DNA from: Pricia antarctica
GTDB lineage: Bacteria > Bacteroidota > Bacteroidia > Flavobacteriales > Flavobacteriaceae
Direction of reading: 5' to 3'
Assembly: GCA_011050085.1 (NCBI GenBank)
Contig: DRGL01000030.1
Span: forward strand, 1 to 45,845
Length of the DNA stretch: 45,845 bases
Shown here: positions 8,369 through 17,330 of the stretch, piece by piece
Position numbering within the stretch: position 1 is the first letter of the stretch
Layout of the letters: each line of letters opens with the position of its first letter
Translations under genes and position numbers: made by a program
The notes under the pieces: model-generated
Seen by the model: only the letters and a program-made list of their open reading frames with translations
Databases searched by the model: none
Told to the model about the DNA's origin: nothing

Positions 8369-9475
8369 ATGAAAATAGCCACTTTCAACATTCAGAACTT
8401 ATATTACCGTCACAGGGAGCTCGTCCAAAAGGAGCGATCAAAAAATTCATCCGATTGGATAACCGAGCTTGACACGCTTTTACGAAAATATCCGAAAGCT
8501 GTCGCCGATAATGAACGCATCAACGACCTGTCCTTTCTTTTAGGTTTTGAAAAAATGGAGGATATGCCCTATGCCGTCTTAAAAAATAAGGCCGGGGATC
8601 TTTGCTTTAAGAGGCAAGGCTTCCAAAATATCACGAAAGCTTCCTTTTTGACCGATTGGGAAGGTTGGGTGAAATTGGTGAACAGACCGATACATGAAAA
8701 GGCCATATTCAGTAAGGCCTATACAATCGCAGAGACCGACCCCGATATTCTACTACTTCAGGAGGTGGAAGATCGGGCCTCGTTGTGGGAGTTCAATGCC
8801 GAATTCCTTCCCCTGCTCAAGGTTTCCCCCTATCGGGAAGTACTGGTTTTCGAGACCAACGACCCGAGGGGCCTTGGAATGGGGATATTGCTCAAAAACG
8901 GTTACAGTTTCCAAGGGATGAAGAACCATTTGCACGATTTGGACGCGGACGGCTTTAAACTGTTCGATGTGGATTGCCAGGAATATGAGATCAATACTCC
9001 AGACGGGGATAAACTATGGCTGCTGTCCTGTCAATTTTCAACGGACGGCACGCAGCGAAAAAAGCAGGCCGAAAAAGTGGCCGAAATCTATGGCCGTATG
9101 CAATCGGAGGGCAAAAAAAGGGCATTGGTCTGTGGCACCCTCAACGATGTGTCCTATAGCGATGCGCTATCCCCAATGCTAAGGGATACCGATTTAAGGG
9201 ATATCAGCAGGCATGGACGTTTCAAAACGGATACCGATCAAGGCAGGGACGGCGGTTATTTCAGGTTGGGGGCCTATCGTATTGGCGTAAACATCAAACA
9301 GAATGACTACCTGATGCTGTCCCCATATTTGTTTGAAAAAGTCCAAATGGCGGGCATGAACCGAAAATGTACCTGGCCGGAAAAGAAACCGAATTGGATA
9401 TTATATCCCTCGATTACCGCAAAGCATCATGCCGCCAGTGAACATCCGATGGTCTGGGCCGAGATCGCATTATAA
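8369..9475 (+). CDS. endonuclease/exonuclease/phosphatase-fold protein
   Basis: The 368-residue protein carries the EEP fold. The N-terminal strand is MKIATFNIQNLY, the metal-binding Glu is in DPDILLLQEVEDRASL (about residue 130), and further motifs are NDPRGLGMGILLKNG, LWLLSCQF, RALVCGTLNDV and the C-terminal SEHPMVWAEIAL (His of the catalytic pair). Members cut nucleic acids or phosphoesters, and the substrate cannot be told from sequence. No signal peptide is seen, so it is probably cytoplasmic. It lies 45 nt after the ATPase frame on the same strand. Accessory genes of this kind are common next to replication genes in Bacteroidota conjugative elements. Confidence 0.8.
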   Translation: MKIATFNIQNLYYRHRELVQKERSKNSSDWITELDTLLRKYPKAVADNERINDLSFLLGFEKMEDMPYAVLKNKAGDLCFKRQGFQNITKASFLTDWEGWVKLVNRPIHEKAIFSKAYTIAETDPDILLLQEVEDRASLWEFNAEFLPLLKVSPYREVLVFETNDPRGLGMGILLKNGYSFQGMKNHLHDLDADGFKLFDVDCQEYEINTPDGDKLWLLSCQFSTDGTQRKKQAEKVAEIYGRMQSEGKKRALVCGTLNDVSYSDALSPMLRDTDLRDISRHGRFKTDTDQGRDGGYFRLGAYRIGVNIKQNDYLMLSPYLFEKVQMAGMNRKCTWPEKKPNWILYPSITAKHHAASEHPMVWAEIAL

Positions 9476-9506
9476 ACAAGGATACTGCCATTAATGGTAC
9501 ATTGTA

Positions 9507-9635
9507 ATGGATCACAAAATAAGGGGTAGCAACAAATACGGTCGCATGAATTATTACGATTGTCGCATATACCGTAAACGGAAACTCGGATTTGCCCTAA
9601 GTTCAATTTATTTCGGAATAATCCTAACTATGTAG
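9507..9635 (+). CDS. possible small protein of 42 residues with a C-terminal hydrophobic segment
   Basis: ATG 9507 opens 42 codons ending in TAG 9633-9635. The first half is basic and tyrosine-rich (MNYYDCRIYRKRK at about 14-26). The second half is hydrophobic (GFALSSIYFGIILTM), like a small membrane-anchored peptide. It sits in an otherwise empty 200-nt gap between two plus-strand genes. No family is recognised and no strong start signal is visible, so it may be chance. Confidence 0.25.
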   Translation: MDHKIRGSNKYGRMNYYDCRIYRKRKLGFALSSIYFGIILTM

Positions 9636-9677
9636 GGAATGTTAAAATGGAAAAGGAAATTAAAATCCAAATAAACT

Positions 9678-10031
9678 ATGGCAATGAACAATTTTTTCAA
9701 GATCAATTTACCTTACGGGATTAAACGTAATGATAACGGCCATTGGACCGCCTTCAACAGGGAATATAGGCCGCTGGGGGAAAACGACTTTATGAAACAT
9801 GTTCCCTGGTCCGCTTTCATCTACACGGATTATGGCAGATTATCGGATAGGTTCCTGATGGATCTGGCCGATGGCCCGACCTCTGTTCAACTGGACGAAA
9901 ACAATGATATTGTCCGGGTCTTTTTTTATGATGATGCCACGAACCCGGCGAACCATCTTAGAGCGGAAAGCAGGTTATGGGAGAATTATTTTGAAAAGTT
10001 GAAGAAACTGGCAATGCTAAAGAGAGTGTAG
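9678..10031 (+). CDS. conserved hypothetical protein, cytoplasmic
   Basis: The 117-residue protein has no signal peptide or membrane segment. It contains the patterned stretch GIKRNDNGHWTAFNREYRPLGEND followed by PWSAFIYTDYGRL, and its C-terminal half is rich in D, N and F. Codon use resembles the mobile-element genes to its left rather than the AT-rich cargo to its right, so it may be the last gene of that block. I do not recognise a function. Confidence 0.55.
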   Translation: MAMNNFFKINLPYGIKRNDNGHWTAFNREYRPLGENDFMKHVPWSAFIYTDYGRLSDRFLMDLADGPTSVQLDENNDIVRVFFYDDATNPANHLRAESRLWENYFEKLKKLAMLKRV

Positions 10032-10125
10032 ATTAACTATTCCTCTAATTTTAAACATTGCTCTTAAGTTTTGGTAGTTCCGCCTTTATTCAAATAAGAA
10101 TTTTCTTATCCTATTACAATCAATT

Positions 10126-10356
10126 TCACGGGCTACTGTCATTTTGGTCAGTTCTTTCCTCAGATCTGTTCAGTGCATCTATTCCCCTTGTTCCCAACAC
10201 GATGCTCAAGGTTATAATCAGCCCAACTAAGGGAAAGTATATCCACGCCTTCATCATCTCAGGAAAATAATAGGCTGAAACTGTTAGGAACAAGATCAGG
10301 ACAACAGTGGTAATTGCGATACCGAGCAATTTTGAAAAAATCCGTTTCCTCTCCAT
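10126..10356 (-). CDS. small two-helix membrane protein
   Basis: The 76-residue protein has a basic start (MERKRIF) and two hydrophobic helices (about residues 10-30 and 38-56), separated by EMMKAW. The C-terminal tail is charged (DALNRSEERTDQND). No family is recognised. It is the only gene on this strand between the LytTR operon and the left module, and the long structured region at 10357-11164 lies upstream of it. Confidence 0.45.
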   Translation of the reverse strand: MERKRIFSKLLGIAITTVVLILFLTVSAYYFPEMMKAWIYFPLVGLIITLSIVLGTRGIDALNRSEERTDQNDSSP

Positions 10357-11164
10357 GATTCGGTTTTTAAGGTAGTTTGCATAAACGGGAACGATCTTAA
10401 TTAGACCGGTTTGTGCGCAATGAGAGCCATTTTTATTACAAAAGCCATGCGAACAAACGTATTGCGGCTATCTGAAGGAATGTCACTCTCGTATTATTGA
10501 TTGTCCAAAAGTATCACCAAGTCCTTTGTCCCTGAACAATATTTGATACCATTTCGTATTATCCATATCCAATACTAATATACATTATTACCGCGTGTAA
10601 CAGCTCTTGCTTAATCCTATTTGCCGGTTATTACAATAAAGTATTCTTCAAAATAGTAACAATTACCTCATTAAACAATAATCCAGTCTGAGAACGGTAG
10701 TCTAATGAATTTATTCAGTTCCTTAAAAGGTCAATAATGGAAACTACTAAAAAGAACGACAAATGGAACTGTAAACGCCTATCTTTTTCATGAAATTTGA
10801 CAGCCATAAAATGGCGGTTAAAATGAACTCGAAGTGTCCCATAAAAGGGTAATTAACGAGAATACTAAAAAAGACCAGAAATGGGACACTATGACCAAAA
10901 ACTTTATACTCTAGGAAAACTGTCCCGTAAAACGGCCGTTTTTTTGGGACTTTGTATACCGACTGAGAAAATTGTTAAATTCGTATCGTAAATATATTAG
11001 AATTACGTTCTATAAGTATATCCAAGTTTTAAGGCCAGCGATCATTAAAAATCAAGAAAGGTAAAATGATATTTGATACATCCAAATAAAGGAAAATAAC
11101 TTGAATAATATGGCTTAAATAGATGTGAAAAACAACAACTGGCTTGGTATAAAATTATTTGTTT
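10357..11164. other. 808-nt non-coding region between two minus-strand genes
   Basis: I find no supportable gene here. The right half carries the structured tandem repeat described separately (10716-10950). The left half (10357-10715) is AT-rich and unremarkable. The region ends a few bases beyond the LytTR gene's stop codon. Confidence 0.6.
10716..10950. repeat. two-copy ~118-bp tandem repeat with compensated hairpin stems
   Basis: Copy 1 (10716-10771 plus downstream part) has arms CAGTTCC and GGAACTG. Copy 2 starts at 10833 with arms AGTGTCCC and GGGACACT (10833-10840, 10883-10890). Each pair of arms encloses exactly 42 nt, and those 42 nt match at 30 positions (shared boxes TAAAAGG, TACTAAAAA and GAAAT/ACAAAT). 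The arms differ in sequence but stay complementary. About 33-35 nt later each copy has a short palindrome: CCATAAAATGG at 10804 and CCGTAAAACGG at 10925, whose A-T pair is replaced by a G-C pair. The last copy ends in a T-rich arm. Function unknown. Confidence 0.6.
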
Positions 11165-11902
11165 TTAGATTTTATGGTCTCTTTTCTTGCCCAGTTCATC
11201 TATCATAGCAAGAAATCCTTCCCTGTAATTACTGCTTATAGGAATCTCTCTAGAATCAATAACAACACAATGTTTTTTGACCGTTTCTATATGTTTTAAT
11301 GCTACAATATAGGATCGATGTATTCTTATAAAATACTCCTTTGGAAGTATTTCTAACACTTCGGATATTTTATAGCGCGCCAAAACAGATCCTTTATCCG
11401 TGTAGAAAGTGACATAATTACCGTCGCTTTCTATGTATTTAATATTTTGAATAAACAATTGATGAAATTCCGATCCGCTTTTAATAAAAATTGTTTGTTC
11501 AGCACTATCTGGAGAAGTTTCAGAACTTGAAGCTGTGATCCTACTATTTTTTTCTAAAAGCTGTTGTGCTTTCATGACCGCTTGAAGAAGTCTATTAAAT
11601 TCAATGGGTTTCAAAAGATAGTCGACCGCTTTAAGTTCATAACTCTCCAAAGCATATTCTGAATAAGCGGTAGTAAATATAATGAGAGGTGGATTTTGCA
11701 AAAACTTAGGAAAGCTGATCCCCGATAATTTTGGCATGTTTATATCCAAGAAAACAAGATCGACCGTATGCTTTTGAAGGTACTCAAGCGCATCTAAAGG
11801 ATCTCTAAATGTTTTCTTCAAAATGACAAAGGGTATGCTGCTTAAATGAAATTTAAGTACATCAATAGCAGCTGGTTCGTCATCTAGTATTACACAGTTC
11901 AT
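11165..11902 (-). CDS. LytTR-family response regulator
   Basis: The 245-residue protein has a receiver domain (residues 1-120) with acidic DDE near the start, phospho-acceptor Asp in LVFLDINMP (about residue 53), Thr in IIFTTAY and Lys in DYLLKPIE. A short linker leads to a LytTR DNA-binding domain (about 140-235) with YIESDGNYVTFYT and FIRIHRSYIVAL. Its ATG overlaps the last codons of the kinase gene by 4 nt (ATGA), so the two are co-translated. Family members bind direct repeats near target promoters. Candidate sites lie in the divergent region at 13005-13141. Confidence 0.92.
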   Translation of the reverse strand: MNCVILDDEPAAIDVLKFHLSSIPFVILKKTFRDPLDALEYLQKHTVDLVFLDINMPKLSGISFPKFLQNPPLIIFTTAYSEYALESYELKAVDYLLKPIEFNRLLQAVMKAQQLLEKNSRITASSSETSPDSAEQTIFIKSGSEFHQLFIQNIKYIESDGNYVTFYTDKGSVLARYKISEVLEILPKEYFIRIHRSYIVALKHIETVKKHCVVIDSREIPISSNYREGFLAMIDELGKKRDHKI

Positions 11903-12942
11903 AAGGGTGGTTCATCGAGTTGCAACATAAGTAAAGATATAAAATACCCTTTTTCCTCTTTTATTTCCAATTTATAGGCATTTGGATAAAGAATGGGGAG
12001 TCTCTTTTTTAGATTATCTAGCCCGAAACCGGAAGGTACATCGGCTAGGCCGTAAATACCTTGATGTATCATATTGGTTACTTTAAAGCTTAGTTTGTTT
12101 TGTGCCACCTCCAGTGATATATCGATTACGGACTTTGTTTTGGAATCAATCCCATGTTTGATCGCATTTTCAACAAAAGGAATAAGTAACATTGGACTTA
12201 TGTTTATGCTTTTGACATCCCCTTTAATCTTGAAATTAATATACACCTCGTCTTCGTCAGCGATTCTTAATTGATATACCTGAATGAAATTTTTAAGGTG
12301 ATGAATTTCTTTTTCCAGCGGTACTTTATCTTCATTCGTTTCATAAACCATATAGCGCATCAATTCTGCGAGTTTAGCAATTTCATCAGCTAATTCTGGT
12401 ACATTATGCTTTAGTGATTTGGCATAAAAACTATTTAAAACATTGAACAAAAAATGGGGGTTGATCTTCGATTTTAAAAAAGCCATTTCTGTAGAAAGCT
12501 TTTCTTCTAATAATACTCGTTTAAGTTTTTCATTTTGTATCCAATATTTAATTAGGGCATACGACAAAGCGACTAATAAGATAAAAAAACTGACCACGGA
12601 ATTATAGAGCAAATACACTACGAAAGACTCATTTGCGGAAGAAAAGAAAACAGCTAAATAACTATAATCTACGATACTCTCAAATAAGTTAATAGCTATG
12701 AAACCACTTAATATTGAAAAAATCAATGCCTTTATTTTTTTAAGGCGCAAAAATTTTGGGACCAAAAAAAATGCGGTGGTATAAAAAACGGTTTGGTTCA
12801 TTAGCATCCCGAAAAAGAGGGCGACCCAATAAGGACCCCTGTCTTTCCTGAAATCACCAATAGTTGACGTATAGTTTAAAATTAGAAAGTAACCTATTCC
12901 CCAAACTAAAACGTGAATTAATGGTTCTAAATATTTCTTCAT
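11899..12942 (-). CDS. LytS/YehU-type sensor histidine kinase
   Basis: The 347-residue protein has four predicted membrane helices (about 10-30, 40-62, 73-95, 108-133), so it senses within the membrane. A linker leads to the His_kinase domain with the phospho-acceptor His in KINPHFLFNVLNSF (about residue 160). An ATP-binding domain follows with N-box PFVENAIKHGI and a glycine-rich FGLDNLKKRL. It pairs with the LytTR regulator downstream, and the two are transcribed away from the serine hydrolase gene at 13166. The stimulus is unknown. Confidence 0.9.
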   Translation of the reverse strand: MKKYLEPLIHVLVWGIGYFLILNYTSTIGDFRKDRGPYWVALFFGMLMNQTVFYTTAFFLVPKFLRLKKIKALIFSILSGFIAINLFESIVDYSYLAVFFSSANESFVVYLLYNSVVSFFILLVALSYALIKYWIQNEKLKRVLLEEKLSTEMAFLKSKINPHFLFNVLNSFYAKSLKHNVPELADEIAKLAELMRYMVYETNEDKVPLEKEIHHLKNFIQVYQLRIADEDEVYINFKIKGDVKSINISPMLLIPFVENAIKHGIDSKTKSVIDISLEVAQNKLSFKVTNMIHQGIYGLADVPSGFGLDNLKKRLPILYPNAYKLEIKEEKGYFISLLMLQLDEPPL

Positions 12943-13004
12943 TTTGAACAGCTTCCTATCAAAAGTAGAGTTTATAATAAATCAAATTCATTAAAAGGAC
13001 AAAA

Positions 13005-13141
13005 GACACCATTGTAGGGACGAATTTGCCCATTGCTGTGAAGTTTGTCTTTTTCACACAATTATGAGTATCTATCACAGCGAAGTAGGTAACGGTCACA
13101 TTCTTTTTATGGTGTCATTCAAGCAATCTACTATTGTGTCA
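13005..13141. promoter_or_regulatory. three related 13-nt motifs in the divergent kinase/serine hydrolase intergenic region
   Basis: GACACCATTGTAG lies on the plus strand at 13005-13017. On the minus strand, GACACCATAAAAAG (13103-13116) and TGACACAATAGTAG (13128-13141) match it at 9 and 11 of 13 positions. The motifs sit between the divergent start codons at 12942 and 13166. They are candidate operators for the adjacent LytTR regulator, which would link the two-component pair to the serine hydrolase operon. This is inference from position and repetition only. Confidence 0.35.
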
Positions 13142-13165
13142 AAATAATTATAAAATCAAAAGGAA

Positions 13166-14974
13166 ATGAAACAGGTTACAGCAATTTTAATCGCCTTGGT
13201 CATGGGGATTAATTCTTTTGGGCAATCAAGTTCCAATAAAGAATTAAAAAAAAATATCGATGTACTTCTTGAAAGTTATGCGCATTACAACCGCTTTATA
13301 GGAAGTGTTTCAATTAGTAAGGACAATAACATAATCTATCAAAAAAGCTTTGGATATGCTGATTTAGCGGGGCAGAAAAAGAACACTAAAAACTCCATAT
13401 TCAGTATTGCTTCGCTTACCAAATCATTGACAGCGGCTGGTATTATGAAATTAGTGGAAGATGGAAAATTGACATTGACAACACCTATCTCAGCCTATTT
13501 GCCAGAATTTATGCCAGACTATTCAAAAGACATTACAATTCTACATTTACTCAATAACAGTTCCGGAATGGAAGCCAATATCGGCAGGACGGACGAAAGC
13601 GGAAATGGACTTATGCCAGAAGAAACTCCGATAACTTTTATTGAACTACTATGGAAATTTAATGATTCCAAATTGAAATTTGAGCCAGGAACTGGTTATG
13701 AATATAATAATTTTGGCTATTTGCTTTTAGCACAGGTCATTGAAAAAGTGAGCGGACAGACCTATGCCGACTTTATGGATCAAGCTGTATTAAGACCTGC
13801 AAACATGAAAAATTCGGCCGTTGCAACATTTAAACTAGCACACCAAAAAGCGCAACCGTATTTAGGATTAGGAATGAAAGATTTTCAAGAATTTAATTCG
13901 CCTTACGACCCTTCTTGGCTTATGGGAGCGGCTGATATTAATTCGACCACAGTTGATTTATTCAAATTTATGCAAGCTCTGGAGAACGGGACATTATTGA
14001 CATTAGCATCAATGAATAAACTATACACCGCTACACAAGCAATGGAAGTAAATGATATGCTATCTGGCTTGGGTTGGGTTATTGACCATAAAGGAGGGGA
14101 GAAATGGATTTATAACAACGGATTGCTTCCTGGCTATGCTTCAGTGATGGGGTCATTGCCAGAAAAAAACATTAAAATAATCATTCTATCCAATGCTACT
14201 TCTGTAAACCCTGTAGTAGAGGAGTTTCAAGGTGAAGTTACTTTTGTTCCTGAAATTACCGATAAAATTATTTCGCTTGTTCAAGGTAAAACTGTAGAAA
14301 ACTTACCGTTACCAATCAAAATTAAAAACATTAGCATTGCTGATTTTCCTATAACTTATCAATTGGATAATGAGCACTTACTTCTTTTAGAAAAGAAAGA
14401 AAACATATACTCATTAGAAACGTCCGGTAAAGAACCTTGGTCAATTTTCACATATACGTTTTCAAAGAATGTAGAAGAAAATAATGCTACCAGCGAAACC
14501 GCTTTGTTTTTTGCAAATGCAATGAGTACCCAAAATTTTGAAGGACTTATAGACTATGCTAATGACCAAATGAAGGGTTTTATACGCACAGAGAAAGGCT
14601 TAGGGCAGTTAAAAGGAATGTGGTCAAATTTTTTACAACATGCAGGTAAATTCATTTCGTATAATATTTATAAAATTGAAGGAGATGAAGTCAAAAATGT
14701 TCATATCAGATTTCACTTTGAAACAGTTGATGTCGGAATGGTGTTAAGTATTGACACCGACCATAAAATACAAGGAATGTTTATGGACGACTCAGTTAAA
14801 ACAAGTCATATTAATACCGTAAAATTAATTCCAATACGCGACAATGAATATTTTATCAATGGTCATCAAAATGGTGGTATGCAAGATTTAAAAATTATTA
14901 TTTCCGATGCCCAGCTAACGCTTATAGATGGATCCCAAAAATCTAAAGGAAAATTAATATCCAGTCATCAATAA
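13166..14974 (+). CDS. secreted serine hydrolase, class C beta-lactamase-like
   Basis: The 602-residue protein has a signal peptide (MKQVTAILIALVMGINSFGQ). Its beta-lactamase/D-Ala-D-Ala peptidase-like domain (about 28-365) has the catalytic S-x-x-K in SIASLTKSL (about residue 87) and Y-x-N in YNNFGYLL. A KGGEKWIYNNG-like third motif region is followed by LLPGYASVMG. The C-terminal ~230 residues form a separate domain resembling those appended to such esterases (about 370-600). Exported, it probably acts on a peptide, ester or cell-wall substrate. It is followed 32 nt later by a CPBP protease gene. Base composition is visibly AT-rich. Confidence 0.85.
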   Translation: MKQVTAILIALVMGINSFGQSSSNKELKKNIDVLLESYAHYNRFIGSVSISKDNNIIYQKSFGYADLAGQKKNTKNSIFSIASLTKSLTAAGIMKLVEDGKLTLTTPISAYLPEFMPDYSKDITILHLLNNSSGMEANIGRTDESGNGLMPEETPITFIELLWKFNDSKLKFEPGTGYEYNNFGYLLLAQVIEKVSGQTYADFMDQAVLRPANMKNSAVATFKLAHQKAQPYLGLGMKDFQEFNSPYDPSWLMGAADINSTTVDLFKFMQALENGTLLTLASMNKLYTATQAMEVNDMLSGLGWVIDHKGGEKWIYNNGLLPGYASVMGSLPEKNIKIIILSNATSVNPVVEEFQGEVTFVPEITDKIISLVQGKTVENLPLPIKIKNISIADFPITYQLDNEHLLLLEKKENIYSLETSGKEPWSIFTYTFSKNVEENNATSETALFFANAMSTQNFEGLIDYANDQMKGFIRTEKGLGQLKGMWSNFLQHAGKFISYNIYKIEGDEVKNVHIRFHFETVDVGMVLSIDTDHKIQGMFMDDSVKTSHINTVKLIPIRDNEYFINGHQNGGMQDLKIIISDAQLTLIDGSQKSKGKLISSHQ

Positions 14975-15006
14975 GGTATCCAGACAATTAATTTTAAATC
15001 TTAAAT

Positions 15007-15819
15007 ATGTTAACTACCGTCAAAAATCAATCACCCTTCGTCATAACCATAGCCATGCTTGCCCTGATAGCATCAATTATGCTTATGCCCACGGAAGCTA
15101 TGTTCAACAGAGTTTTTAACGATAATTTTAAGTTGGAGTATGTAGATCGCATCTTCAAAATGAGCTTGCTTTTTATTATAGCTTACAGTTTCATAAGAAT
15201 ACTGAAGATTCAAACGCTTGCAGGTTTAACAGGGCAATTCCCTTGGAAATTTAAATATTTGAATTTAATACCAGCATATTTAATCATAATTGCAATTCTT
15301 GGACTTTCAACTCAATACTTATCAATAATAGCTCCCACCAACTTAATCCTATTGCTTTTTGGATGCCTTATGGTTGGCTTTGCTGAAGAGTATATGTTTA
15401 GAGGTCTATTACAACCACTCTTCTTAAAAAGATATGGTTCACGTAAAAACGGTATCTTTATGAGTATCCTTTTAACATCGCTGTTTTTTGGTGTTTTTCA
15501 CCTCCTAAATCTGACCAAGAATGATAATGTTGGGCAAGTTTTGGTTCAGGTGGTCTTTGCGATGTTCATCGGATTCTTTTTTGGGGTATTGGTACTAAAA
15601 ACCAATAAGCTAATTCCAGTTGCGATTACGCACGGACTTATCAATTTTTCCTTTTCACTGGCTTTTTTACCCAGCCTGAATACCATGCAAGTTGATTTTG
15701 ACGAGAGCGTATCCCTTGCACCAATAATCTTGACATTGCCACTTCTTATTATTGGTCTTTTTATCTATAAAAAACTGGATGAAAAAGAGATTATTGAAAA
15801 ATTGGAGATTGAAAATTGA
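15007..15819 (+). CDS. CPBP-family intramembrane metalloprotease
   Basis: The 270-residue protein has about seven hydrophobic helices. The three CPBP (Rce1/Abi) motifs are present: EEYMFRGLL (EExxxR, about residue 128), FGVFHLL (FxxxH, about 160) and HGLINFSFSLAF (HxxxN, about 206). These residues bind the metal and perform intramembrane proteolysis, and some members protect producers from bacteriocins. It follows the serine hydrolase after 32 nt on the same strand, so the two are likely co-transcribed. Substrate unknown. Confidence 0.87.
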   Translation: MLTTVKNQSPFVITIAMLALIASIMLMPTEAMFNRVFNDNFKLEYVDRIFKMSLLFIIAYSFIRILKIQTLAGLTGQFPWKFKYLNLIPAYLIIIAILGLSTQYLSIIAPTNLILLLFGCLMVGFAEEYMFRGLLQPLFLKRYGSRKNGIFMSILLTSLFFGVFHLLNLTKNDNVGQVLVQVVFAMFIGFFFGVLVLKTNKLIPVAITHGLINFSFSLAFLPSLNTMQVDFDESVSLAPIILTLPLLIIGLFIYKKLDEKEIIEKLEIEN

Positions 15820-15903
15820 GGAAATCTTAAATATTAGCCATTAATGCGTTAGCCTCAATAAGAGCGGTTGGTGGACTGCTTAGAATGGTTTTATCCAAAA
15901 AAA

Positions 15904-16287
15904 ATGAATTCAAGGATAAACATACAGGTTGCTCTAAATAATATTCCGAACCATTTTTCTCCCAGAATTATCGGCGAGGTAAATGATGTTTATATCAAGA
16001 TAGTAAAAATATTAGGTAAAAAAGTGCCATGGCACCATCATAAAAATGAAGATGAACTTTTTTATGTTGTTGAGGGTAACCTTCTTCTTGAGATTGAAGG
16101 GAAAGATAGCTTTATAATGAACGAAGGTGATATTTTTATAGTAAAAAAGGGGATCAATCACAGGGTTTCATCTGATGATGAGTGCAAAATTATATTAATA
16201 GAAAACAAAACTACCGCGCACACGGGAGATGTTAAATCTGAAATAACCAAAAGTATTGACGATCAAAGGCAAAGCGAACCTTTATAA
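15904..16287 (+). CDS. single-domain cupin protein
   Basis: I chose ATG 15904 (MNSRINIQ), giving 127 residues, because the longer frame would need a TTG start. Cupin motif 1 is WHHHKNEDELFYVVEGNL (metal ligands HHH and E, about residues 43-60) and motif 2 is MNEGDIFIVKKGINHRV (about 80-96). A conserved beta-barrel follows. Such small cupins bind a metal and can be dioxygenases, isomerases or sensors. The substrate is not predictable. It lies 84 nt after the CPBP gene. Confidence 0.8.
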   Translation: MNSRINIQVALNNIPNHFSPRIIGEVNDVYIKIVKILGKKVPWHHHKNEDELFYVVEGNLLLEIEGKDSFIMNEGDIFIVKKGINHRVSSDDECKIILIENKTTAHTGDVKSEITKSIDDQRQSEPL

Positions 16288-16408
16288 AATCGAAAAACCT
16301 AATAATCAAAAAAATTAGGCGCTATAATCGGCTACAATCCTTATACCAACCATTAGCCGTATTGTAACCAATCCTCCATTCTTTCGTCTTTTATAAAACC
16401 AAACTAAA

Positions 16409-17263
16409 ATGCTAAAAAAAGTATCGGAACGTAAAGAAGCATGGAGGACAATTTCTATTTTCTTAACTATTGTTACAATCACTAGTGCCCTATTTCATTA
16501 TGCAATAGTTAATTTATACCCTTCCAGCATCTACATCGGAGGGCTCATGTGGTTTCCGGCCCTGGCAGCGATAGTTACATTAAAATTGAAAGGGCTGCCT
16601 GTTTCTTCTTTGAAATGGGACTGGGGAAATTGGAAATATATTCGCTTATCGTATTTCGTCCCTGCCTTATATGTTTTGATTACCTATATGTTCATCTGGT
16701 CTTTCAGTTTGGGAGGATTACCGAATGGGCAAATGGTTTTAGATTGGGCCAAAGAACTTGGATTAGTTGGAATAGGAACATTAAATGCAACATTTTCAGT
16801 AATCGTGGCAGTTATCTTGTTAGGAACTGTTGGTGTTATTCGAGCAATGGCCACTACTTTGGGAGAAGAAATCGGTTGGCGAGGATTTTTCATCTATGAA
16901 CTGAGAAAGGTGCTGTCTTTTAAGGGTGTTTCTCTTTTTAGTGGAATTGTTTGGGCTTCTTGGCACTGACCATTAATAGTATATTATGGTGGAAATATCC
17001 CTTTGGAAATGACTGTCTTTTTTATCGTTATAATTTCCATGTCGTTTATTATGACGTATTACACCTCTAAGTCCAACAGTTTATGGCCAGCAGTAATCTT
17101 TCATGCGGTTAGTAATGTGTATGTTCAGAAAATATTTCCCCCGCTGACATCGAAAATCGAAGGATACGAACATTGGCTTGGCGAATATGGAATTATGTTC
17201 GCCATAGTTACCCTTTCATTTGGATTATATTTTTGGAGAAAAGCTGAAAAGGAAAATTTATAA
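16409..17263 (+). pseudogene. second CPBP-family intramembrane protease, interrupted by an in-frame TGA
   Basis: A 284-codon frame from ATG 16409 to 17263 is interrupted by TGA at 16967-16969, in ...WASWH-TGA-PLIVYYGG.... Family members typically have a Trp, Tyr or other residue between the WH and PLI motifs. One base change (for example TGG to TGA) explains the stop. Motif 1 is EEIGWRGF (about residue 153), the second His is in WASWH just before the stop, and the third His is in FHAVSN after it. Without readthrough, the truncated product lacks the last membrane helices and third motif. It lies in the same operon-like string as the first CPBP gene. Confidence 0.8.
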
Positions 17264-17330
17264 AATAAAAACTGCATACAACACCTCATAAAATTTATAC
17301 TTACAAATAAAATGCTGGCATTAATTATGG

